The notes: a model not told the origin generated them from the letters alone. A stretch of DNA of 9,538 bases from CAZTVF01 sp964616985 (GCA_964616985.1 CAZTVF010000164.1:1-9538), one strand, 5' to 3'. Positions 1 to 7,115 are shown, counted from the stretch's first letter. Program-made: numbers and translations.

Positions 1-2
1 TC

Positions 3-569
3 GTCAAGGAGCGTGAGCTCCGCGACGCGCTGGACCGCCTCAAGCGGCCGCCCGCGCTGGTCGTCACCGACTCGCAAGGCTTCCTCAAGGTCGCCGGCGA
101 CACGCCCGCCAGCATCCCGCTGACCTCGTTCTCCATCCTGTTCGCGCGGTACAAGGGCGACCTCAGCGAGTTCGTCCGCGGCGCGATGAGCATCGAGAAC
201 CTCCGCCCCGGCGACCGCGTCCTGGTGGCCGAGGCGTGCTCGCACCACCCCATCGGCGAAGACATCGGACGCGTGAAGATCCCCCGCTGGCTGACGCAGT
301 ACGTCGGCGGCAAGCTGGAATTCACCAGCGTGCAGGGGCACGATTTCCCCGAGGACCTCTCGTCGTACAAGCTGATCGTGCACTGCGGGGGCTGCATGTG
401 GAACCGCCGCGAGATGCTCTCGCGGATGCTCCGCTGCCGGGCCGCCGGGGTGCCCATTGCCAACTACGGGCTGACCATCGCCTACTCGCTGGGCATCTTC
501 GAGCGCGCCCTGGGCCCCTTCCCCGCCGCCCTGGACACGTACCGCTCGATGCTGCGCAAGTCGGTGTGA
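3..569 (+). CDS. hydF: [FeFe]-hydrogenase H-cluster maturation GTPase HydF, C-terminal part (5' truncated by window edge)
   Basis: HydF is the GTPase and iron-sulfur scaffold on which the diiron subcluster of [FeFe]-hydrogenase is built, with HydE and HydG, before transfer to apo-hydrogenase in the cytoplasm. The reading frame is open from base 3, giving about 188 codons of a protein usually near 400 residues, so the N-terminal GTPase domain lies outside the window and the ATG at 186 is internal. Visible are the end of the dimerisation region and the cluster-binding domain. The cluster motif CxH...HCxxC is intact: CSH at 237-245 and HCGGC at 381-395, about 45 residues apart. Around it are typical HydF stretches such as EDIGRVKIPRWL and GVPIANYG. 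The end FERALGPF is also family-like. A palindromic repeat starts 17 bases after the stop. Its presence implies that the genome encodes an [FeFe]-hydrogenase. Confidence 0.93.
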   Translation, partial: VKERELRDALDRLKRPPALVVTDSQGFLKVAGDTPASIPLTSFSILFARYKGDLSEFVRGAMSIENLRPGDRVLVAEACSHHPIGEDIGRVKIPRWLTQYVGGKLEFTSVQGHDFPEDLSSYKLIVHCGGCMWNRREMLSRMLRCRAAGVPIANYGLTIAYSLGIFERALGPFPAALDTYRSMLRKSV

Positions 570-585
570 CCGCAAGTCCCGCGAT

Positions 586-635
586 CACTCCTCTCCCTCA
601 GGGAGAGGTCGGGCCGCAAGGCCCGGGTGAGGGTG
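586..635 (+). repeat. Palindromic REP-like repeat, single copy downstream of hydF
   Basis: This unit contains two stem-loops: CTCTCCC/GGGAGAG with a 3-nt loop (591-607) and CGGGCC/GGCCCG with a GCAA loop (610-625), followed by GGGTGAGGGTG. The same unit occurs in opposite orientation at 9454-9538, so it is a dispersed repeat. It lacks a T-tract, so intrinsic termination of hydF is possible but not shown. Reading frames across it are repeat-derived and not genes. Confidence 0.85.
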
Positions 636-855
636 CTGCTGGATCGAGCCAAAGACACCGGCGATGCCGAGACGTCGGACAGATCGCCAGTGTGGAAGAC
701 CGACCCACGCAGTGGGCCGCCTTTGGGAAGAGTGGCGCCGCGATGAAATCCTGCTCTGCCCAATCCTGACCTTTTCCTTCCCCCCTGCCGCCGGTACACT
801 GGCCGATGCGGTCGATAGAAACTCGTGCGTTCGCGAAACAAGCCCAGGGTGATCC
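636..855. other. Spacer between the hydF repeat and the metalloprotease gene
   Basis: I see no gene here. A nested hairpin can be drawn at 660-688 (GGCGAT/ATCGCC enclosing CCGA-GACG-TCGG), and CCCAC-GCAGTGGG lies just beyond it. A weak promoter-like TACACT (795-800) has a poor TTTTCC (772-777) 17 bases upstream. Short open frames crossing this stretch have no recognisable protein features. Confidence 0.5.
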
Positions 856-2058
856 ATGAACAGAAAACTGGTTTGGTTCCTGACGGTGGCACTCTTGGCC
901 GCGGCAATGATATTCGCCGGGCCCTCACAGGCGGCCGACAAGGACGCCGAGGCCAAGCTCGTCACCATCGAGACCCCCTACTACACCCTTTACACCGACC
1001 TGGACATCGACCGCGTCCGCGAGGCGTACGCCCGCCTTACGGCCATGGCCGAGGAATACCACGAGCGGACCAAGGGCTTCGCCCGCCCGATCAAGAGCCG
1101 TCTGCCCGTCTACATGTTCAGCACCAACGAGGGCTACGCCAAGGCCGGCGGCATGGCCGGCAGCGCGGGCGTCTTCATGGGCGACAAGCTCATGGTCAAG
1201 GCCACCCCCCAGCTGGGCGAGCAGGTGTGGAATATCATGCAGCACGAGGGCTTTCACCAGTTCGCCCACTCCGTGATCTCCAGGAACCTGCCGACGTGGC
1301 TGAATGAAGGACTGGCCGAGTACTTCGGCCACGGCATCTGGACCGGCGACAACATGGTCACGGGCATGGTCTCGCCGGGGTGGCTCAAGCAGATCAAGAG
1401 CCTCATCGAGCAGGACAAGATGCTGCCGTTCCTCGAGATGCTCATGATGAGCCACGAGGAGTGGAACCGCCAGCTCGACCGCCGCAACTACGACCAGGCA
1501 TGGTCGATGGTGCACTTCCTCGTGCACGCCGACAACGGCAAGTACTGCAACGCCTTCTCGGATTTCATCAACGATCTGTCCAAGGGCCAGCACGGCGACA
1601 AGGCCTTCCAGGCCCGCTTCGGCAACGACGTCAAGGCCTTCCAGCAGCGATACAACGAGTGGTGGAAGGCGATGGACGAGAAGGGAACGCAGGACGTGCT
1701 GCGGCGGGCGCGGATGCACACGCTCACCTCCTACCTCGCCCGCGCAACCTTCCTGAAGCTCAAGTTCGACAAGCCCGAGGGCTTCCTCGCCGCGTGCAAG
1801 GAGGACAAGATCAAGATCGACGGGGCCAAGATCCCGCAGCTCTGGCTGCCCCCGTCGCTGCTGGCGGCCGCCCTGGCCGATGCCCCCAAGATGGGCGCCT
1901 TCACCCTGGACACCACGCGGGCCACCCCGCGCCTGATCCTCACGCAGGCCGACGGCGCCATCCTCACCGGGGAGTTCAAGCTCAAAGGCGCCGACAGCCC
2001 CGAGGTCAAAGTCACGCTCATCGCCCCCAAGACCGCCACGAGCAAACCGGCGAAGTGA
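856..2058 (+). CDS. Exported DUF1570/peptidase-MA-like zinc metalloprotease
   Basis: This 400-residue protein is probably a secreted or periplasmic zinc-dependent peptidase; the substrate is unknown. Residues 1-27 form a signal peptide: NRK, a hydrophobic core LVWFLTVALLAAAMIFA, then a likely signal-peptidase-I site after SQA. The gluzincin motif HExxH is present as H130-E131-G-F-H134, followed by N150-E151-G-L-A-E155, where E151 is the expected third zinc ligand. This HEGFHQF...PTWLNEGLAEYF arrangement is the signature of the DUF1570/peptidase-MA-like group, which is common in planctomycetes. A helical segment (about 170-310) follows, and a short beta-rich tail (about 350-395) closes the protein. 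No lipobox or membrane anchor is seen beyond the signal. The start is supported by an AGGG ribosome-binding sequence about 7 bases upstream. It converges with the glycosyltransferase gene downstream. Family assignment is good; proteolytic activity is inferred. Confidence 0.82.
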   Translation: MNRKLVWFLTVALLAAAMIFAGPSQAADKDAEAKLVTIETPYYTLYTDLDIDRVREAYARLTAMAEEYHERTKGFARPIKSRLPVYMFSTNEGYAKAGGMAGSAGVFMGDKLMVKATPQLGEQVWNIMQHEGFHQFAHSVISRNLPTWLNEGLAEYFGHGIWTGDNMVTGMVSPGWLKQIKSLIEQDKMLPFLEMLMMSHEEWNRQLDRRNYDQAWSMVHFLVHADNGKYCNAFSDFINDLSKGQHGDKAFQARFGNDVKAFQQRYNEWWKAMDEKGTQDVLRRARMHTLTSYLARATFLKLKFDKPEGFLAACKEDKIKIDGAKIPQLWLPPSLLAAALADAPKMGAFTLDTTRATPRLILTQADGAILTGEFKLKGADSPEVKVTLIAPKTATSKPAK

Positions 2059-2155
2059 GGCATTGAGCCGATTGATTGCGTTTTGGGCGGCGGCTGGATT
2101 TGCTTCACGGCCTGCTATTGCGCCCCCACAGGGCTTGTCGCGTCTGTGTCGCCGA

Positions 2156-2209
2156 CCCAGGGCGTCGCTGCGCTCGCCCTGGGCTTCAGAATGCCAGCCC
2201 TTCGGGCTG
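2156..2209. terminator. Two tandem hairpins between convergent genes, possible bidirectional terminator
   Basis: The first hairpin has a perfect 9-bp stem CCCAGGGCG/CGCCCTGGG (2156-2164 with 2175-2183, 10-nt loop). The second has a 6-bp stem CAGCCC/GGGCTG (2195-2209) around TTC. They lie in the 265-base spacer between convergent genes 856-2058 and 2324-3472, where transcripts should end. There is no clear T-tract on either side, although GGGCAAAAG follows the second. Termination is inferred from position and structure. The rest of the spacer holds no gene. Confidence 0.45.
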
Positions 2210-2323
2210 AGGGCAAAAGAGCTGGACTGCACGGAAACACCGAGACTTCGGAACGTGTGAAGACCGCTGCGACACGTGCAGGTGAAGCACCGGCGCCAGA
2301 GACAGCGTCACGGTGCCTGCGAA

Positions 2324-3472
2324 CTACGACCTTCCCCCTGCGGTCTTCCTGATGTGCTCGGCGATGGTGTCAGCGGCCGGGCGGTAGAGGCTCCGGGCAG
2401 CGGCGGCCATGCGTTCGAGGCGCGGCGGGTCGTTCAGCAGCGCGCTGACTTGGGCGATGACGTCAGCGGCGTCGCGCGTGACGACGGCGGCGCCCCGCTG
2501 GGCGAAGAAGCGGGCGTTGCTGCCTTCCTGGCCGGGCACGGGCTTGAGCAGCACCATCGGCGTGCCCCGCGCGAGGCACTCGGCCGTGGTGATGCCCCCG
2601 GGCTTGGTCACCATCAGCGAGCTCACTTCCGACAGCTCCTGCGAGCGATCGGTGAACGAGACAGGCCGCAGCCGATCGTTCGTCTGCGCCAGCACCGACA
2701 GCCGGGCCAGCAGTTCCTTGTTTCGTCCCGCCAGCACCACCACCAGCGCCTGCGGGCAGGCCTGCAGAATGCCCAGGGCCGTGCTCTCCACCGGGCCGAC
2801 GGTGAACTCCGTGCCGCCGGACAGCAGGACGATCTTCTTATCGCGAGGCAGCTTCCAGTCGTCGTAGATCCTGTCGCGGTCGAGCGGCTGGGTCCACTTG
2901 GCGTGCACGGGGATGCCGCTGACGGTGACGCGCTGGGGCGGCACGCCCCAGCGGCCCAGCCGGTCGGCGTCGCCCTGCGCGGGCACGAACCAGTGATCGA
3001 CGCCGGGCGAAAACCACCAGCGGTGCATGCAGTTGTCGGTCACGATGACCATCTGCGGCACGCGGGGCAGGCGGCCTTGGGCGATCAGGTGGTGCACGAT
3101 CGGCGCCGGCAGGAAGTGCGAATTGACGATGAAGTCCGGCTGCTCCTGCACGATGTAATCGGCCAAGCCGCGGAGGAAATGCCGCTCCAGCCGCAGGCGC
3201 AGGCGTTCGATGAGCGAGGGCCTGGGGCGGTCGGGCCCGTTGGACAGGTGGAAGCCCAGCCCGTACGCCCAGGGCGCCTTGGTCATGCCGAACACGAAGC
3301 CGCCCCGGTAGTACCAGCGGAAGAAGGGAGCGGCGAAATCCAGCGTTTCGACGAACCGCGCGTCGATGGCGGGATCGTCCTTCAGACGGTCGAGCACGGC
3401 CCGCGCCGCCTGCCCGTGCCCCGCCCCGACGTGCGCCGATATCATCAGCAGTTTCTTGGGTCTTTCTGCCAT
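2324..3472 (-). CDS. GT28-family glycosyltransferase, MGDG-synthase / processive diacylglycerol glucosyltransferase-like
   Basis: The protein probably transfers a sugar from a nucleotide sugar to a membrane lipid acceptor such as diacylglycerol, at the inner face of the membrane. It has the two Rossmann domains of GT-B enzymes. The N-terminal domain begins with KKLLMISAHVGAGHGQAARA (GAGHG near residue 18), the glycine-rich acceptor-site signature of the MGDG-synthase domain. The C-terminal domain has SGGTE, then TKPGGITTAE with KPGG at about 290-293 and KPVPGQEGSNA, the nucleotide-sugar-binding region of GT28 enzymes. Length from the chosen ATG is 382 residues, normal for the family. A TTG at 3502 in the same frame would add ten residues, but the ATG at 3472 lies directly before the first beta strand as in relatives. 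Neither start has a clear Shine-Dalgarno sequence. MurG-type function is less likely given the GAGHG and GQEGSNA context. Sugar and acceptor cannot be read from sequence. Confidence 0.85.
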   Translation of the reverse strand: MAERPKKLLMISAHVGAGHGQAARAVLDRLKDDPAIDARFVETLDFAAPFFRWYYRGGFVFGMTKAPWAYGLGFHLSNGPDRPRPSLIERLRLRLERHFLRGLADYIVQEQPDFIVNSHFLPAPIVHHLIAQGRLPRVPQMVIVTDNCMHRWWFSPGVDHWFVPAQGDADRLGRWGVPPQRVTVSGIPVHAKWTQPLDRDRIYDDWKLPRDKKIVLLSGGTEFTVGPVESTALGILQACPQALVVVLAGRNKELLARLSVLAQTNDRLRPVSFTDRSQELSEVSSLMVTKPGGITTAECLARGTPMVLLKPVPGQEGSNARFFAQRGAAVVTRDAADVIAQVSALLNDPPRLERMAAAARSLYRPAADTIAEHIRKTAGGRS

Positions 3473-3617
3473 GTTGCTATTCAATCGGGGTTGGCGGTTC
3501 AATTCAAGGTTGATGATGGATTTCGGTCAGGCGGGGGCGTAGGCGCGGAGGCTTGACCTAGGCATCGCTCGCCTTTGGCGCTGTTCATCTTCGGGAATCG
3601 GGGGCCACTTGTGTAAA

Positions 3618-3649
3618 CATGCTTTTGGCCCTTCGGGCCTAAAAGCATG
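3618..3649. terminator. Long hairpin downstream of the membrane protein gene (possible terminator or dispersed repeat)
   Basis: CATGCTTTTGGCCC (3618-3631) pairs with GGGCCTAAAAGCATG (3635-3649), giving 14 bp with one bulged base and a TTC loop. It lies about 40 bases beyond the stop of the minus-strand gene 3690-5531 and upstream of the next minus-strand gene. On the minus strand no T-run follows directly, so termination is plausible but not certain. The loop-proximal CCCTTCGGG also occurs in the hairpin at 2195-2209. Confidence 0.5.
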
Positions 3650-3681
3650 GCACCCAACCTGGGTCCAGAAGCATGGCACCC
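3644..3681. repeat. Direct repeat AGCATGGCACCC, two copies
   Basis: AGCATGGCACCC occurs at 3644-3655 and again at 3670-3681, 26 bases apart; the first copy overlaps the right arm of the hairpin 3618-3649. On the minus strand both read GGGTGCCATGCT directly after the stop codon of the gene ending at 3690. This looks like a dispersed intergenic repeat. The remaining spacer (3473-3617) holds no gene that I can support. Confidence 0.6.
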
Positions 3682-3689
3682 GGGGCTGG

Positions 3690-5531
3690 TCACTTCTTCA
3701 TCGCGGGCTGGCTGGTGGTGGTGTTCAAGACGCGGAGGCGCTCGAGGGCGAGCTCCTTCCATGGGCCGCTCAGGACGGCGGCGAAGTACGTCTGCCGCGT
3801 CTTGATGTCAGGCCGCTGGCAAAGGAACGGCTGCTGCAGCACCAGCTGCCCCAGCTCGAAACTCGCCTCGATGGCCGCGTGCGGGTCCTGCTTCTGCAGC
3901 GTGAGGATGACCAGCTCATCGGCCCGCCGGCTGGGGTCGCCCAAGGCCATCGCGTGGGCCAGCTTCAAATTCGTGGCGAAGCATGTGTCGCCGAACCGCT
4001 TCTCCAGCCGCTCCAGTTCCACCGGCAAGGCGTTGGGCTCCAGCGCGAAGCGGTTCACCTGCAGGTAGGCGGACATGGCCCGCGCGGCGTTGGCGTCGCG
4101 GACGATGTTGTTGTGATCCATCAGCCACAGCAGGCGGCGGACCTTGAACAGCGACTGCTCGTAATACTCCTGCGGGGGCAGGGAGGGCGCCTCGGAGAAG
4201 ACCTTGGCGGGCTTGACCTTCTTCTCATGCTCGGCGAAATCGGCCAGGGCCGACTGGATCTTCTGGTCCGCCAGCACCAGGCGGCTGTAGGCCTGGGCCG
4301 CCGACGCCTGCGCGTTGCCGTCGGGCGCCTGCAGCGCCACCTTCTGCAGCAGAAGCTCGGCCATTCGCCACTGTGCCAGGGCCGACTGCGGCGCGTCGGC
4401 GAAGTCATCGGCCAGCGGCTGCCACGCCGCCTGGGCCGCACCGATCGCCTCGGCCAGCAGCTCGCTGCGGCGCTGCGGCGCCATCGCCGCCTCCTCGCTT
4501 GCCGGCGCGGTCAGGGCCGCGGTGGACTTCACCCAGCCCAGCTCGAACGCCGGCCGATCCAGTTGCAGGCTCTGGGCCTGGGCGTTGATCCACAGCACGG
4601 CCGCCGCGCGGGGGCTGGTGGCGTAGCGGTCGAGGAACTTGCGGCAGCGATCCTGCAGCTCCTTGCGCCGCGACTCCAGGTCGGCGACGGCGCGGCTCAG
4701 CAGGACGGTGCGGCTGAGGCCTTTGGCCCCGGCGTCGACGACCCACCTGTCGCGCATCACCGGTTCGAAGACCGCGTCGCCGGCGGCGAGGCGATTGGCG
4801 ATGAGCTGGTAGTCCAGTTCGCTCGCGCCGACCTTGGCGTAGAAGATCGATACCGGCCCCGCCAGCAGGATCGCCAGCACCGGCCAGACCACGCCCGGCC
4901 GGTACCGCGTGAGGGCCGCCATCGTCAGCACGCCGATGAAGGCGAGGATGGCCGACACGACGCCCAGGGCCAGCGGCGCCTTCAGCGCCCATCGCTGGAT
5001 CGGCTGGACAGCCATCGAGGCGGTGCCTGCGTTGGCGAAGGCGTAAATGTAGATGACGATGGGCACCATGGCCAGCATGGTCGCCAGGAAGGGCATGTTG
5101 CTGCGGAGGTGGGTTCGCCCCGCCAGCACGCACGCGACGGCCAGCGACATGGCCAGTACCGGCGCGTGCCCCAGCACCCACACCATCAGCACGAACAGCG
5201 CCGCGAACGCCAGGCGGTACAGCACGGCGATGATGATCGGGACGAAGATGAGGATGCCCAGCAGCAGCCCGCCGACCACGATCATCCACGGATAGGTCAG
5301 GACGTTCAGCGGGTGCTCGAACATGCCCGCCAGCGGCACGGGGGAGACGAAGTCGGCCACGTACGCCGATGGCCTCAGGTCCAGCCAGTTGCCCGTGGAC
5401 AGGTACAGCCAGAACGCGTTGACGAACGCGAAGCCCAGCACGACGGCGCCCACAAAAACCAGCGTGCGGCGCGCACTGGTGGGCTGCAGCAGCGGCTCTT
5501 TCCCGCGATGATGGTCAAAGGCCTCGCTCAT
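3690..5531 (-). CDS. Polytopic membrane protein with large soluble helical C-terminal domain, function unknown
   Basis: I do not recognise this 613-residue protein. About seven hydrophobic segments fill the N-terminal 235 residues: roughly 23-45, 77-98, 100-120, 122-138, 147-166, 185-207 and 213-232. The rest (about 236-613) is soluble and almost wholly helical, with Ala/Leu/Arg-rich stretches and spaced aromatic residues that resemble TPR-like packing. Examples are the segments around WINAQAQSLQL, QWRMAELLLQ and AIEASFELGQLVLQQP. There is no enzyme motif, signal peptide or known receiver/kinase signature. The ATG at 5531 is chosen because it starts a coherent protein; an upstream in-frame start at 5690 would add residues read from an intergenic repeat. 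No strong Shine-Dalgarno sequence precedes it. It is transcribed toward the glycosyltransferase gene, but a 217-base spacer with hairpins argues against tight coupling. A role in envelope assembly or protein-protein scaffolding is only a guess. Confidence 0.82.
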   Translation of the reverse strand: MSEAFDHHRGKEPLLQPTSARRTLVFVGAVVLGFAFVNAFWLYLSTGNWLDLRPSAYVADFVSPVPLAGMFEHPLNVLTYPWMIVVGGLLLGILIFVPIIIAVLYRLAFAALFVLMVWVLGHAPVLAMSLAVACVLAGRTHLRSNMPFLATMLAMVPIVIYIYAFANAGTASMAVQPIQRWALKAPLALGVVSAILAFIGVLTMAALTRYRPGVVWPVLAILLAGPVSIFYAKVGASELDYQLIANRLAAGDAVFEPVMRDRWVVDAGAKGLSRTVLLSRAVADLESRRKELQDRCRKFLDRYATSPRAAAVLWINAQAQSLQLDRPAFELGWVKSTAALTAPASEEAAMAPQRRSELLAEAIGAAQAAWQPLADDFADAPQSALAQWRMAELLLQKVALQAPDGNAQASAAQAYSRLVLADQKIQSALADFAEHEKKVKPAKVFSEAPSLPPQEYYEQSLFKVRRLLWLMDHNNIVRDANAARAMSAYLQVNRFALEPNALPVELERLEKRFGDTCFATNLKLAHAMALGDPSRRADELVILTLQKQDPHAAIEASFELGQLVLQQPFLCQRPDIKTRQTYFAAVLSGPWKELALERLRVLNTTTSQPAMKK

Positions 5532-5587
5532 CTGGATCAATCGTAAGACATCCCCTCGCCGCGGCCAAGGGCATTTTGGGAACGGAA

Positions 5588-5755
5588 GGTCATAGGCAGT
5601 AGGTCGTAGGCAGTAGGGAAAGAGCTTCGCATGAGGCCGACTTCGGGACATCGCCCGCTTTGGTGCGCGGTGGATGCTCCGACAGCGCATAGAGGCGAGC
5701 GATTCGCAGACCTCTGGCGACGCAACGCTCTTCCCTACGACCTACTGCCTGTGAC
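5588..5755. repeat. Inverted pair of 14-nt-period repeats (element 1)
   Basis: The left arm (5588-5625) holds two 14-nt units, CATAGGCAGTAGGT and CGTAGGCAGTAGGG, then GAAAGAGC. The right arm (5727-5755) is its approximate reverse complement, starting GCTCTTCCCTACGACCTACT. About 100 bases lie between the arms. The repeats continue beyond the right arm with CTGTGACCTGCTTA and CGACCTGCC. The element fills most of the 256-base spacer between two minus-strand genes and contains no credible coding region. Confidence 0.75.
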
Positions 5756-5768
5756 CTGCTTACGACCT

Positions 5769-5785
5769 GCCTGCCACAGGCAGGC
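5769..5785. terminator. Short hairpin just beyond the URO-D gene stop codon
   Basis: GCCTGCC (5769-5775) pairs perfectly with GGCAGGC (5779-5785) around ACA, giving 7 bp. On the minus strand it begins two bases after the TAG of gene 5788-6858. There is no T-tract, and it merges with the 14-nt repeats of element 1, so it may be a terminator or just part of that repeat. Confidence 0.4.
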
Positions 5786-5787
5786 CT

Positions 5788-6858
5788 CTAGATCCGAATC
5801 TCGCGCAGCTTGTCCAGGTAGTACTGGTAGTTCGCCAGCGGCGTGCCGGGGGTCACCAGGTGGTCGGGCATGATCATGAACCCGCCGTCCTTGATCAGCG
5901 GCATGCGGCGGGCGATTTCGGCATCGATCGCCGCGCGGTCCTGCTCCAGCACCATCTTGTTGAAGCCGCCGATGATCCGCATGTCGCGGCCGAACCTCTG
6001 CCGCAGGGCCCACGGGTCAGCCTCCCACGTGCCGATCTCGACGGGGAAGAACGTGTTCACGCCCGCGTCCAGCCAGTGCTGGATGAGGGGCTCGATCAGG
6101 CCGTCGCAGTCGATGCCCAGCAGCTTGCAGCCGTGCTCCTCGAGCTTGGCCCGCATCTTGCGGTAGCCGCCGGTGACGCAGCGGGCGAAGATGTCGGGGC
6201 TCACCAGCGGCCCGCTCTTGCCGCAGATGTCCTCCCAGCCGAAGCCCATGTCGAAGGGCTGCTTCATCATCGGGGCCACCTGGTCGATGGCCCAGCAGGT
6301 CAGGTCGGCCAGTGTGTCGACCATGTCGGCGTAGACGTCGGGGGCGTCGAACATGAGGTAGCACATGTTCTCGACGCCCATCCAGTTGCGGATCCAGCCC
6401 ATCATCGAGCCGGTGGCGAACGCGGTGGCCAGGCCCGAGGTGTTCGCACGCTCCACCTGCTGGGCGAGGTCCTTGGGCAGGCGGGCGGCGTTGGCCTGCA
6501 GGCGCTCCTTGAACGCCGGCCAATCCTTCGCCTCCTTGAGCGTGAAGTCGATGTAATGCGGGATGGACGACTGGTTCTTCCACGCCTTCTGGATCACACC
6601 GTAGCCGTCGCGATAGACGCGGTACTCAGCCGTCTCCTCCATCGTCTCTTCGGCGAACAGCGGGAACAGGTCGACGTTGACGCACACGAAGCCCCAGTGC
6701 TGCGAGACGTTGAGGAACTTGCGCAGGTCCGTGCCCTTGGGCAGGCCCTCGTTCTGCCACCGCGCCAGCGTTTCATCCCACTGCCACCAGTGCACCAGCG
6801 GCACGCGGTCGAACTTGCCATAGAACATGATCTCGCGGAACAGCTCACGGTGCGTCAT
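5788..6858 (-). CDS. Uroporphyrinogen-decarboxylase-family (URO-D superfamily) protein
   Basis: A 356-residue, full-length TIM-barrel protein of the URO-D superfamily. This group includes true HemE and many methyltransferase-like proteins of unknown substrate. Visible family features are FGWEDICGKSGPLVSP (about 206-221), the strand GCKLLGIDCDGLIEPLI (about 243-259), DAGVNTFFPVEIG, the IIGGFNK segment (295-301) and a C-terminal PDHLVTPGTPLANYQYYLDKL. It does not carry the HxC pattern of MtaA/MtbA; the matching position reads IDCDG (D250, C251). It lacks the HemE N-terminal RQAGR-type substrate motif, so haem synthesis is unlikely. The ATG is well supported by AAGGAG at 6868-6873, nine bases upstream. 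It is divergent from the second URO-D-family gene at 7116, with a repeat element between them. This subtype is often seen with sugar or methyl-compound catabolism genes, but the substrate here is unknown. Confidence 0.88.
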   Translation of the reverse strand: MTHRELFREIMFYGKFDRVPLVHWWQWDETLARWQNEGLPKGTDLRKFLNVSQHWGFVCVNVDLFPLFAEETMEETAEYRVYRDGYGVIQKAWKNQSSIPHYIDFTLKEAKDWPAFKERLQANAARLPKDLAQQVERANTSGLATAFATGSMMGWIRNWMGVENMCYLMFDAPDVYADMVDTLADLTCWAIDQVAPMMKQPFDMGFGWEDICGKSGPLVSPDIFARCVTGGYRKMRAKLEEHGCKLLGIDCDGLIEPLIQHWLDAGVNTFFPVEIGTWEADPWALRQRFGRDMRIIGGFNKMVLEQDRAAIDAEIARRMPLIKDGGFMIMPDHLVTPGTPLANYQYYLDKLREIRI

Positions 6859-6888
6859 GGTTGGATACTCCTTACGGGTGGAGATAGT

Positions 6889-7107
6889 CTAGAAGGCAAC
6901 AGGCAATTGGCAATAGGCAATTGGCGGAAGAAGAGCAAGGGGTCAGGGGCGAGGGATTAGGGAACGGATTGAGTTTTCTGAACGATGCACCGGCCATCCT
7001 GTTGTCCACTCGGCCGCAACGGCACTGGTCCCTGAACGCCGGCCCCTGAGCCCTTCCTCTTCCTCTCCGCCTATTGCCAATTGCCTATTGCCAATTGCCT
7101 TCCTAGA
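6889..7107. repeat. Large inverted repeat with 14-nt tandem arms between divergent URO-D genes (element 2)
   Basis: The left arm carries GGCAACAGGCAATT and GGCAATAGGCAATT (6895-6922). The right arm carries two perfect copies of CTATTGCCAATTGC (7071-7098), the reverse complement of the left unit. Inside these, the flanks also pair imperfectly: GGTCAGGGGCGAGGGATTAG (6941-6960) with the sequence around 7028-7050, TCCCTGAACGCCGGCCCCTGA. The imperfect arms are about 65-75 bases each, around a centre of about 65 bases. The element ends nine bases before the ATG of the gene at 7116. I see no gene in it. Confidence 0.8.
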
Positions 7108-7115
7108 ATTCGGCC

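Noticed and set aside
586..635. CRISPR-like repeat
   Set aside because: The repeat is palindromic, isolated here, and in the array at the window end the copies follow each other without unique spacers.
772..800. Promoter for the metalloprotease gene (TTTTCC...TACACT)
   Set aside because: The -35 matches consensus poorly and the pyrimidine-rich context makes chance likely; mentioned only as a weak possibility in the spacer entry.
925..2232. Long open frame on the minus strand opposite the metalloprotease gene
   Set aside because: It is a shadow of high-GC coding sequence: low-complexity Leu/Gly/Arg/Val-rich translation, no motif, and the plus-strand frame has signal peptide and HExxH.
2276..3556. 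426-codon open frame on the plus strand opposite the glycosyltransferase
   Set aside because: No family features; the minus-strand frame contains GAGHG, KPGG and GQEGSNA motifs.
3609..5546. 645-codon open frame on the plus strand opposite the membrane protein gene
   Set aside because: Its translation is rich in Arg, Gln, His and Gly with no domain, while the opposite frame gives seven well-formed hydrophobic segments and a coherent helical domain.
5532..5690. Extending the membrane protein gene upstream to 5690
   Set aside because: The extra residues are read from the 14-nt repeat of element 1 and are not part of a plausible protein; the ATG at 5531 is preferred.
5788..6858. Haem-biosynthetic HemE
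   Set aside because: The N-terminal substrate-binding arginine motif of HemE is missing, and the sequence matches the broader URO-D-like group.
5860..6960. 366-codon plus-strand frame opposite the URO-D gene
   Set aside because: Shadow frame with His/Val/Ala-rich composition; the minus-strand gene has an AAGGAG site and clear URO-D motifs.
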